Source: Dactylosporangium sp040689395 (GTDB lineage: Bacteria > Actinomycetota > Actinomycetes > Mycobacteriales > Micromonosporaceae). From it: a stretch of 64,000 bases of DNA. A program made the translations under genes and the position numbers. Where the stretch lies: positions 1 to 64,000 of the forward strand of contig NZ_JBFAZX010000016.1 in assembly GCF_040689395.1 (NCBI RefSeq). The letters run 5' to 3'. The notes under the pieces are model-generated. The model ran no database searches. It was given only the letters and a program-made list of their open reading frames with translations, and was not told the DNA's origin. The stretch's first letter is position 1, and each line of letters opens with the position of its first letter. Shown one piece after another: positions 42,080 to 49,436 of this stretch.

Positions 42080-42943
42080 ATGAACGAGAGTCGGCGTCGC
42101 TCCCGTTCATCATGGTTGTGGCTGGTGCCCGCCGGTGCGCTGCTCGTCGTGGTGACCGCGGTCTTCGCGCTCGGGTTGACCTGGCCCTTCATCACCATCC
42201 TGTTGGTCGGCTCCGGGGCGCTCTCGGTCTGGGCAATCGTCCGGCTGCGGGTCGAGCGGGTCGAGCACGAGGTGGCGATGGCCCGCAGGGACGCCGCGGA
42301 GGCGGTGCTCGCCGAGCGGCTGCGCATCGCCCGCGACCTGCACGACCTCGTGTCCCACGGCCTCGGCCTGATCACCGTGCGGGCGGCGGGCGCCGCGCAC
42401 CTGCACGCCCGCAAGCCGGACGAAGGGGCCCTCCTGGCCGCCATCGAGGACGTGGAGGCCATCAGCCGAACGGCGACGGTCGAGTTGCGGCGCATGCTGG
42501 ACGCGCTGCGGGAGGCCGACGACGAACCGGCCCGCCACCCTGCGGACACCTTGGCTGCCCTACCGGAGATCATCGACGGCGCCCGCCGGGCCGGGCTGGC
42601 CGTCGAGTTGCACCACGAGGAGCTCGGGCCGGTGTCCCAGGGCGCCCAGGTGGCGATCTGCCGCATCGTCCGCGAAGGGCTGGCCAACACCGTACGGTAC
42701 GCCGGGTCGACCAACGTCGACGTCCGCCTGGCGCGGACCCGGGCCGCCGTCAGCGTGATCATCAACGACGATGGGCCCAGCCGCGGCTGGGCCGTCCGGC
42801 CCGGCGCCGGGCACGGCCTCATCGGGCTGCGGGAACGGGTGGCCAGCCTGGGCGGGACCCTGACGGCGGGGCCGCGGGCGGAGGAACACGAAGGCCGGGC
42901 GGGGTTCTGCCTCGAGGTCACCATCCCGGAGGGAGCGGCGTGA
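42080..42943 (+). CDS. NarL-type sensor histidine kinase
   Basis: This 287-aa kinase has two N-terminal transmembrane helices with almost no extracellular loop, a short coiled linker, a HisKA_3 domain with phosphoacceptor His88 in RIARDLHDLVSHG, and an HATPase domain (ICRIVREGLANTVRYA, GHGLIGLRERVASLGG). The very small sensor part is like that of intramembrane-sensing kinases that detect envelope stress or bacteriocins near ABC exporters. It is coupled to the response regulator by a GTGA overlap and is divergent from the bacteriocin membrane protein. Confidence 0.9.
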   Translation: MNESRRRSRSSWLWLVPAGALLVVVTAVFALGLTWPFITILLVGSGALSVWAIVRLRVERVEHEVAMARRDAAEAVLAERLRIARDLHDLVSHGLGLITVRAAGAAHLHARKPDEGALLAAIEDVEAISRTATVELRRMLDALREADDEPARHPADTLAALPEIIDGARRAGLAVELHHEELGPVSQGAQVAICRIVREGLANTVRYAGSTNVDVRLARTRAAVSVIINDDGPSRGWAVRPGAGHGLIGLRERVASLGGTLTAGPRAEEHEGRAGFCLEVTIPEGAA

Positions 42944-43653
42944 CCAGAGCCGACCGGCCCGTGCGGGTCGTCCTCGTCGACGATGAGCCGCTGCTCCGGC
43001 GAAGTCTGGCCATGATCATCGATGCGGAGCTGGGTCTCGCCGTGGTGGGTGAGGCCGGCGACGGGGTCGAGGCGGTGACCGTCGCCCGGAGGACCGCGCC
43101 CGACGTGGTGCTCATGGACGTCCGCATGCCGCGGGTCGACGGCATCGAGGCGACCCGGACCATCTGCCGGCTGCCAGAGCTCGCGCACACCCGGGTGCTG
43201 GTCCTGAGCATGTTCGACCTCGACGAGTACGTCTTCCACGCGCTGCGCGCCGGGGCCAGCGGCTTCCTGCTCAAGGACAGCCGGCCCGACGACCTGCTCG
43301 ACGCCATCCGGCGCACGCACGGCGGCGAGTGGCTCTTCGCCCCGTCGATCCTGGCCCGCCTCGTCGAGCACTTCGTCTACAAGCGGCACACCGCTGGCGG
43401 CGGTTCCGCCGGGCCCTCGCGGCTCGACGGCCTCACCGCCCGGGAGGTCGAGGTGCTCGGCCTCATCGGGCAAGGGCTGTCGAACGACGAGATCGCGGAA
43501 CACCTCACCATCGCCGTCAAGACCGTCAAGACCCACGTCTCGCACCTGCTGAGCAAGCTCGCGGCCCGCGACCGGGTGCAGCTGGTGATCGCCGCGTACG
43601 ACGCCGGCCTGGTGAACCCCGCGGCGACCCCTGCGCGTCACCGGCGACCGTAG
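42940..43653 (+). CDS. NarL/LuxR-type response regulator
   Basis: This 237-aa protein starts at GTG 42940, overlapping the kinase stop. The receiver domain has the acidic pair Asp14-Asp15 (VLVDDEPLL), phosphoacceptor Asp60 (VVLMDVRMPRVDG) and the conserved Lys in GFLLKDSRPDD. A LuxR helix-turn-helix lies at the end (LTAREVEVLGLIGQGLSNDE, then IAEHLTIAVKTVKTHVSHLL). All residues for phosphotransfer are intact, unlike the LuxR protein at 37428. Likely targets are the divergent exporter operon and possibly the bacteriocin gene. Confidence 0.92.
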   Translation: MTRADRPVRVVLVDDEPLLRRSLAMIIDAELGLAVVGEAGDGVEAVTVARRTAPDVVLMDVRMPRVDGIEATRTICRLPELAHTRVLVLSMFDLDEYVFHALRAGASGFLLKDSRPDDLLDAIRRTHGGEWLFAPSILARLVEHFVYKRHTAGGGSAGPSRLDGLTAREVEVLGLIGQGLSNDEIAEHLTIAVKTVKTHVSHLLSKLAARDRVQLVIAAYDAGLVNPAATPARHRRP

Positions 43654-43708
43654 CGGCCGTGGCCGGTCCAGCGCCGCCCACGCCTCGACGGAGCCATCAC
43701 GGCGCGGC

Positions 43709-44158
43709 TTACGATGCGCGCAACGCCTGCGCCGCCTGCCTCAGATAGGCGTCGATCTGGCTGCGGTCGTACCCACGGAACCCGACCGGCAGCTGCACCT
43801 CAGTGATCGCTCGCAGCGCCTCGGCCCGGCGAATGGGGTCACTGCCCTCGAGCGCGGCGGCGACGGTGGCGAGCAGCGCGTCGGTCTCCGTGGGGCGATA
43901 GCCGCGCAGTACAACCGACAACTCCACCGCCGGGGTGCCCGGTTCCGGGCCGACACTGGAATCCCCCGCCCGGCGGCGCGCCAGCCAGGCATCGACCTGC
44001 GCCGAGTGGTAGCCACGCAACACGACGGGCAGCCGGCCGGTCTTCCGGATCGCGGCGTCGATCTGGTCCTGGTCATCCCCAGCCGCGTCGACCGCCTGCA
44101 CAAGGCTGTCGACGGCGAGCCGGTCGTACCCCCGCAGTACAACATCGAACTCGGTCAT
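43709..44158 (-). CDS. DivIVA-like repeat protein
   Basis: This 149-aa protein contains four copies of a short motif of the form (V)(V)xRGYxxxxxDxxL: VVLRGYDRLAVDSL, VVLRGYHSAQVDAWL, VVLRGYRPTETDALL and VGFRGYDRSQIDAYL. This RGY(D)xxqVD motif is the membrane-binding start of DivIVA/Wag31 proteins, here repeated with short helices between and no long coiled coil. Small proteins of this kind occur in actinomycetes, but their role is unknown. A function in polar or septal membrane targeting is inferred. Single gene, TAA stop. Confidence 0.75.
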   Translation of the reverse strand: MTEFDVVLRGYDRLAVDSLVQAVDAAGDDQDQIDAAIRKTGRLPVVLRGYHSAQVDAWLARRRAGDSSVGPEPGTPAVELSVVLRGYRPTETDALLATVAAALEGSDPIRRAEALRAITEVQLPVGFRGYDRSQIDAYLRQAAQALRAS

Positions 44159-44272
44159 GAGTCTCATTGTCGCCTGGGGCGCATGCGTTGCCACGTACGG
44201 CGGCGACGACTCCAACCTAGTAGGCCGATCCGCAGCCGGCGGACCAGCCTCCGGGCGCGTGCTCCGCCGAAG

Positions 44273-44314
44273 CGGCCCACCGCCGAAGCGGTGCACCGCT
44301 TCGGCGGTGGGCCG
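44273..44314. repeat. 42-bp perfect palindrome
   Basis: The 42 bases are an uninterrupted perfect palindrome centred on GTGCAC, without a loop. A partial direct copy of one arm (CCGCCGAAGCGG) lies just before it at about 44265-44276. It is downstream of the minus-strand DUF1453-like gene and upstream of the DivIVA-like gene, so it could act as a terminator. The absence of a loop and the extra half copy are unusual. Confidence 0.85.
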
Positions 44315-44343
44315 GGAGGTCCACGTGTGCTCGGCGGCCATCG

Positions 44344-44680
44344 TCAGCTCGCGACGGCGGCCCCGGGGCGTAGGCGGCTCGCCCGCCAGGTCACCACGGC
44401 CGTGCGGGTGAGCAGGACGGCGCCGAAGGAGAAGAGCAGCGGTCCCTCGCCGGTGTGCACGCCCGCGGCGTGACCGGCCGAGTAGACCGCGGCGCGGGCG
44501 ACGAACACGGCGAGCCAGACGGCGATCGCCACCGGGGTGGCCTTGGACCACACGTTGTCCTCGGCGTCGCGCCACACCTTGACGATGAACCCGTAGATCA
44601 CGCCCATCACCGCACCGACCGCGACGACGGCGACGTCGAGCGCGATCGAGAGGTTGCGGCGGGAGGCCGACAGCAGCGAA
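44344..44680 (-). pseudogene. DUF1453-like membrane protein, 5'-truncated
   Basis: The frame encodes three hydrophobic helices with KVWRDAEDNVW between the first two, a pattern of the DUF1453 (CcdC-like) family. Coding continues in frame up to about 44677 without a convincing start. There it meets an NRPS relic on the other strand. An internal GTG/ATG near 44610 could start a shortened protein of 88 aa. Confidence 0.5.
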
Positions 44681-44729
44681 CCAGCAACATCTATTGCCGG
44701 TCGGCTGCCTGGCTACACGGCCCGCCGAC

Positions 44730-44871
44730 CGACACGATCGGCGGCTACCTGTCCTGGCTCGCCGCCCAGGATTGCGCCGGCGCCGAGCGCGCGTGGCGCG
44801 ACGCTCTCTCGGAACTGGCCGAGCCCGTCGCAACAGCCGCGGCGGTCGCCACGCCGGCGATAGTCTTGACA
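44730..44871 (+). pseudogene. NRPS condensation-domain relic
   Basis: The frame reads GGYLSWLAAQDCAGAERAWR, then DALSELAEPV and a stop. NRPS condensation domains have a closely similar segment, YxxYLAWLAxQDxxAAexAWRxAL, a short way after the HHxxxDG motif. Only about 45 residues remain. The source NRPS is not present in this part of the window, and it is not a piece of the NRPS at 26751, which has a different sequence here. Confidence 0.55.
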
Positions 44872-44956
44872 TAAGACGGAAATCAATGAAGGGTCGAGAC
44901 ACGGAGCGGGGGCCCGGGAGATCGGCAGTGGCCTGCGCATGGCGCGGGACGGAGGC

Positions 44957-45733
44957 GACCGGGTGGGTTACGTGGCGCTCTGCCTGCACATGTTCACCGC
45001 CGGGGTATTCGTGATCTCCGCGGGCGCGAAGGTGTGGTGCCGGGAGGCGTTCGCCGGACTTGTCGCCGCGGTGCATGACCTCGGCGGGGGTGCCCGTCCG
45101 CTTCCGGGTGGTCGTCGCGGTCGGGACCATCGGGCTGGAGATCCTCGCCGCCGGGCTGCAGATGGCGCCCACCTGGATCGGGACGGCGTTGGCGGCCGGG
45201 CTGCTGGTGGCGTTCACCCTCGTGCTGATTCGCGGACTGCGGAAGCGGCCCGGACTGACCTGTCACTGCTTCGGATCCGACGCCGATGCGTGGCGCCCCG
45301 GCATGTCGGGCGAACTGTCGTCCTGCTCGCCGCCGCCGTCGGGGCGATCGGGTTCGGGCCCGTACATGGGGTCGGCATGGCCGAGACGGCGCTGTGCGGG
45401 CTGGTGGCGGCGGTCGGGGTAGGAACGGTGGTCAGGGCCGAGGTGCCGCTGGCGGAGCCGCTCCTCATCGGTCGGCGTAGCCCCGTCGGCTTCTTCTCCA
45501 CCACGTGCCGGCCCTGCACGCAGGAGGCGGCCGAGCTCGCGGGGCGGCAGGAGCGGCTGGCGGCGGGGATCGTCGCGGTACCGGTGCACATGCTGGCACT
45601 CATCCGAATGGAGCGGCCGATGGAGGCCATCGCCTCGTACGAGCGCTGCCGAACGATCCTCAGCCGCGAGCTCGGTGTCGAGCCCTGCGGCCGCCTGCGC
45701 CGCCTGGCCACCTCGATCGGGTACCCGTCGTGA
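44957..45733 (+). pseudogene. Mosaic pseudogene: MauE + thioredoxin-like + BTAD
   Basis: Three gene types follow each other. (a) 44957-45360: MauE/DoxX-like membrane protein (LCLHMFTAGVFVISAGAKVW, then in the next frame GLEILAAGLQMAPTWIGTAL and GLTCHCFG), with two frame changes. (b) 45470-45590: TlpA/MauD-like segment VGFFSTTCRPCTQEAAELAG with a CxxC motif. (c) 45590-45733: the end of a SARP-type BTAD domain (MEAIASYERCRTILSRELG). MauE and a TlpA-like protein are natural neighbours; the BTAD end looks joined by deletion. The final frame stops in a GTGA overlap with the intact ABC ATPase. Confidence 0.65.
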
Positions 45734-46422
45734 CACCGGGCACGGACGGGGCGGGAGTCGTCCTGCGCGACGTGGTGAAGACCTTCCCCCTCGGCGACGG
45801 GGAGCGCCTCGCCGCCGTCGGCGGGGTGAGCCTCACCCTGGAGCCGGGCAGCCTCACAGCGCTCACCGGGCCGTCGGGCTCCGGCAAGTCGACGCTGCTA
45901 CACCTGATCGGGGCGATCGAGCGGGCCGACTCGGGCTCGATCGCGGTCGACGGCCGCGAGCTGACCGCGGCGAGCCGTGCCCAGCTGGCCGCCTACCGGC
46001 GGGGGGTTGGCTTCGTCTTCCAGCGCTTCCACCTGCTGCCGGCCCTGACCGCGCTGGACAATGTGCTCGTGCCGGTGCTGCCCTACCGCAACCTGGACTT
46101 CGACCGCACCGAACGGGCCCGCGACCTGCTCGACGCGGTCGGGCTCGCCGGCCGGGAGAGCGCGCTGCCGTCACGGCTGTCAGGCGGGCAGCAGCAGCGG
46201 GTGGCGATCGCCCGCGCGCTCATCACCCGCCCGCGCCTGCTGCTGGCCGACGAGCCGACCGGCAACCTCGACTCGCACACCGGCCGCGCGATCCTCGACC
46301 TGCTGCTCGGCCTGCGCGAGCGGCACCACGTCACGATCGTGCTGAGCACGCACGACGCCGCCATCGCGGCCCAGTGCGAGCGGGTGGTCGACCTGCTCGA
46401 CGGCCGGCTGGCGGCCCGGTGA
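45730..46422 (+). CDS. MacB/LolD-type ABC ATPase
   Basis: This 230-aa ATPase starts at GTG 45730. It has Walker A GPSGSGKST, Q-loop FVFQRFHLLP, signature LSGGQQQRVAIARAL, Walker B LLLADEPTGNLD and His switch STHDA. These are the signatures of the MacB/LolD/FtsE group that works with FtsX-like permeases. The permease gene begins 7 bases after its stop. Its start overlaps the stop of a BTAD remnant, so its original promoter and coupling were probably altered. Confidence 0.9.
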   Translation: MTPGTDGAGVVLRDVVKTFPLGDGERLAAVGGVSLTLEPGSLTALTGPSGSGKSTLLHLIGAIERADSGSIAVDGRELTAASRAQLAAYRRGVGFVFQRFHLLPALTALDNVLVPVLPYRNLDFDRTERARDLLDAVGLAGRESALPSRLSGGQQQRVAIARALITRPRLLLADEPTGNLDSHTGRAILDLLLGLRERHHVTIVLSTHDAAIAAQCERVVDLLDGRLAAR

Positions 46423-46429
46423 GGGTCAG

Positions 46430-49192
46430 ATGATTTCGCTCATCCGCGCGCAGCTGCGCTTCCGGCGCGGTCGGCTGGTCGCCACGATCGTCGCCGTCGC
46501 CATAGCCGTCGCGAGCTTCACGCTGCTGGCGTCGGCCTCGCGCGGCTCGCAGGTGCGGGTCAACGGCACGGTCCAGGAGAACTTCCGGCCGATGTACGAC
46601 ATCCTGGTCCGCCCGCCCGCCGCCACCACCGAGGACGGGCTGATCAGCACCGACCGGGTCAGCTCGACCTACGGCGGGATCAGCGAGGCACAGTGGCGGC
46701 GGATCCTCGACATCCGGGGCGTATCGGTGGCGGCGCCGGTCGCGATGGCGGGCTACGTGATGCAGACCGCGGTGATCACGGTCGACCTCACCGAGTACGC
46801 CGACCAGGGCGGGCGCCAGGTGCTGAAGCTGCGGCCGACCTACGCCGGCGACCGCGGGCTGAGCAGCATCCCCGACGGGTCGAAGTACCTCTACGTCACC
46901 CCGAACAACCTGGAGTACGTGCCCGGCGAACCATGGGTCGACGGCAAGATGTACACGGGCGCCGACATCCCGAAGTCGCCCGAGGTCCACGAGCACGGCC
47001 CGAACGGCATCACCGCCGTGTGCGAGGGCCAGACCGGCTACTACGAGAACGTCAAGCCCCTCGCGCCGGAGGACCGCACGGAGGCGCACTGCTGGTCGCG
47101 CGACCCGGCGTCGAGCGCCAACACGGTCAAGCGGGCCCAGGTCGAGGTGCTCTTCCCGATCCCGCTGCTTCTGGCCGCCGTCGACCCCGCGCAGGAGGCG
47201 AAGCTCGACCGGCTCGACGGGGCGGTGACCTCCGGGGCGTACCTCCCCGAGTCCGACCAGTCCGCCGGCATCCCGGTCCTCGCCTCCGGCCGTCTCGACC
47301 TCGACCAGCAGCTGCGCATCGAGATCGAGCGCCTCGGCGGCGACGCGGCCGAGCAGACCGCCGCCGGGATGCGGCTCGACAACGCCGCGCCCTACTACGA
47401 CACCATGCCCGCCACCCCGCTGGCCTCGCGCTCCTACACGGCCCAGGACGTGTACCCGGCCCTCCTCGACGCGATCGCGCACCCGGTCACCGACCTCAGC
47501 CGGTACGTGCCACACGAGGGCACCTCCGTCGTCGGCGAGTGGTGGACGACCAGCCCGATGACGCTGTCGGGCCCCGGCCGCACCGCAGACGTGGTGCCCT
47601 ACAGCGGCAGCGAGTGGGGCAAGGTCCCCCACGGCATGCCGGCGGCCAAGCCGCTGCCGATGGGCCTCGCCGACGACCCGGTCCGGGCCATCGCCCGGCA
47701 CGGCGTCGACGAGCCGAAGCAGCCGCGGACCTTCCTGCGCGGTGTCGGCGTCTACGACCCGGCCAAGGTCCAGCTCGGGCCGCAGCTGTCGCGGCCGCCC
47801 TTCGACCTCTACGCGGGCGCCGAGGCGACCGGGGCCGACGCCGCGGCGCGCAAGGTCCTGGGCGACCGGGCGCTGCAGCCGACGACCGACTTCGCGGGGC
47901 CGCTCGGGCAGCGCCCGCACCTGCTCACCACGCTGTCGGCCCTGGCCAAGCTCCAGCGCGCCCCGTACGAGAACCTCGACGCCGAGCACGGCGTGAACAA
48001 GGACGCGCCGATCTCGATGGTGCGGGTCCGGGTCGCCGGCGACGTGGGCATCGACGCCTTCTCCCAGGAGCGGGTGCGGGCCATCGCCGACCAGATCCAC
48101 CTGGCCACCGGCCTGCGGGTCGACCTCGTCAGCGGCTCGTCGGCGGCCGGCGTGGCCGAGCAGCTGCCGGCCGGCCAGTTCGGCCGCCCCGCGCTGGCGG
48201 TCCGGGAGAACTGGCTCCGGCTGGGGGTCGCGACGACGATCGTGTCGGCGCTGGACCGCAAGTCGCTGGTGCTGGCGATCCTCGTGCTCATCGCGTGCGC
48301 CCTCGCGGTCGGCAACGCGGCCAGCGCGGCGGTGCGGACCCGGGCCACCGAGCTCGGCGTGCTGGCCTGCCTCGGCTGGGCCCGCTGGCGGCTGTTCGCG
48401 CTCGTCACCGGCGAGTCGGTGACCGTCGGCGCGGTCGCCGGCCTGCTCGGCACCATCCTGGCGCTGGCATTGTCCCGCCTGCTCGGCGTGTCCCTCGGCG
48501 CCGACTACGCCCTGCTCGCGATCCCGGCCGCGCTGCTGCTGAGCGGGCTGGCGGCGCTGCCACCGGCCTGGCGGGCGACGCGGGCGGACCCAGGAGCGGC
48601 GGTTCGTCCGGCGGTCGTACTGGTCCGCCGCCGCCGAGTACCCCGCCGGGTCTCGGGCCTGGCGATGGGCAACGTGCTGCGCGCGCCCGGGCGAACCATC
48701 CTCGGCGCGGTGAGCCTCGCCCTCGGCATCGCCTCGCTGACCCTCCTGGTGATCATCAACCTGACCTTCCGGGGCAGCGTCTCCGGCACCGTCCTCGGCG
48801 ATGCGATCACCGTGCAGGTCCAGAGCACGGACTACATCGCGGCGGTCCTCACCACCCTGCTCGGCGCGGCCACGGTCGCCGACGTGCTCTACGTCAACAT
48901 CCGCGAGCGGGCCGCCGAGTTCGCGCTGCTCGGCGCCGTCGGCTGGGCGGATGCCCCGCTGGGCCGGCTGGCCGCCTATGAGGCGCTCGCCATCGGCGTC
49001 CTCGGCGCGACGACCGGGGTGGGCGTCGCGCTCGGTACCGCCGCCCTGCTGAGCTCCGAGCTGACCGCCGTCTCGTACGCGGTCGCCGCCACCGCCGCGC
49101 TCGCCGGCGCGTTACTGGCGGTGGCGGCGGCGATCCTGCCAGTACGATCGCTGCGCCGGCTGCCGACCGCCCGGCTGCTCGCTGAGGAGTAG
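46430..49192 (+). CDS. FtsX-like ABC permease, 920 aa
   Basis: This large permease has an N-terminal helix (LVATIVAVAIAVASFTLLAS), an extracellular region of about 550 residues, and then two FtsX-type bundles near residues 610-720 and 760-910. The ATG at 46430 is only 7 bases after the ATPase stop. The extracellular region has three Cys and a low number of recognisable motifs. This architecture, with one big periplasmic-like domain and 3+1 helices duplicated, fits exporters of peptides, lipids or antibiotics. It ends where a broken DAHP synthase gene begins on the other strand. Confidence 0.88.
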   Translation: MISLIRAQLRFRRGRLVATIVAVAIAVASFTLLASASRGSQVRVNGTVQENFRPMYDILVRPPAATTEDGLISTDRVSSTYGGISEAQWRRILDIRGVSVAAPVAMAGYVMQTAVITVDLTEYADQGGRQVLKLRPTYAGDRGLSSIPDGSKYLYVTPNNLEYVPGEPWVDGKMYTGADIPKSPEVHEHGPNGITAVCEGQTGYYENVKPLAPEDRTEAHCWSRDPASSANTVKRAQVEVLFPIPLLLAAVDPAQEAKLDRLDGAVTSGAYLPESDQSAGIPVLASGRLDLDQQLRIEIERLGGDAAEQTAAGMRLDNAAPYYDTMPATPLASRSYTAQDVYPALLDAIAHPVTDLSRYVPHEGTSVVGEWWTTSPMTLSGPGRTADVVPYSGSEWGKVPHGMPAAKPLPMGLADDPVRAIARHGVDEPKQPRTFLRGVGVYDPAKVQLGPQLSRPPFDLYAGAEATGADAAARKVLGDRALQPTTDFAGPLGQRPHLLTTLSALAKLQRAPYENLDAEHGVNKDAPISMVRVRVAGDVGIDAFSQERVRAIADQIHLATGLRVDLVSGSSAAGVAEQLPAGQFGRPALAVRENWLRLGVATTIVSALDRKSLVLAILVLIACALAVGNAASAAVRTRATELGVLACLGWARWRLFALVTGESVTVGAVAGLLGTILALALSRLLGVSLGADYALLAIPAALLLSGLAALPPAWRATRADPGAAVRPAVVLVRRRRVPRRVSGLAMGNVLRAPGRTILGAVSLALGIASLTLLVIINLTFRGSVSGTVLGDAITVQVQSTDYIAAVLTTLLGAATVADVLYVNIRERAAEFALLGAVGWADAPLGRLAAYEALAIGVLGATTGVGVALGTAALLSSELTAVSYAVAATAALAGALLAVAAAILPVRSLRRLPTARLLAEE

Positions 49193-49229
49193 CGCACGAC
49201 GGCTTCGCGCAGCGAACACTTCCCGGTCG

Positions 49230-49406
49230 ACGGGCTCCGGCGCAGCCGCCGCCCCGCAGGACGAAGGCGTTGCCGGCGGCGGCATCGACCAGCCGGGCCC
49301 GCAACCGGTCGCCCTCGGCGGCGAGCACCGGCGAAGGCACCAACGCCAGCTCGTCGGTGACGTCACGCAGCACGGCGAGGTCGGGCCAGTCCGGCTGCCG
49401 GTCCAT
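49230..49406 (-). pseudogene. Class II DAHP synthase, N-terminal fragment
   Basis: From an ATG at 49406 the frame reads QPDWPDLAVLRDVTDELALV and then DRLRARLVDAAAGNAFVLRG with GGCA. This is the start of plant-type (class II) 3-deoxy-7-phosphoheptulonate synthase, which carries the metal-binding Cys in FVLQGGDCAE. After a frameshift (EPVDREVFAARSRR) the remaining more than 350 residues are gone, and the DNA meets the end of the ABC permease gene. It follows the anthranilate synthase gene by 31 bases on the same strand. The original operon probably boosted shikimate flux for anthranilate. Confidence 0.7.
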
Positions 49407-49436
49407 GGGGGCACGGCCGGGCCCGGCACACGACGT

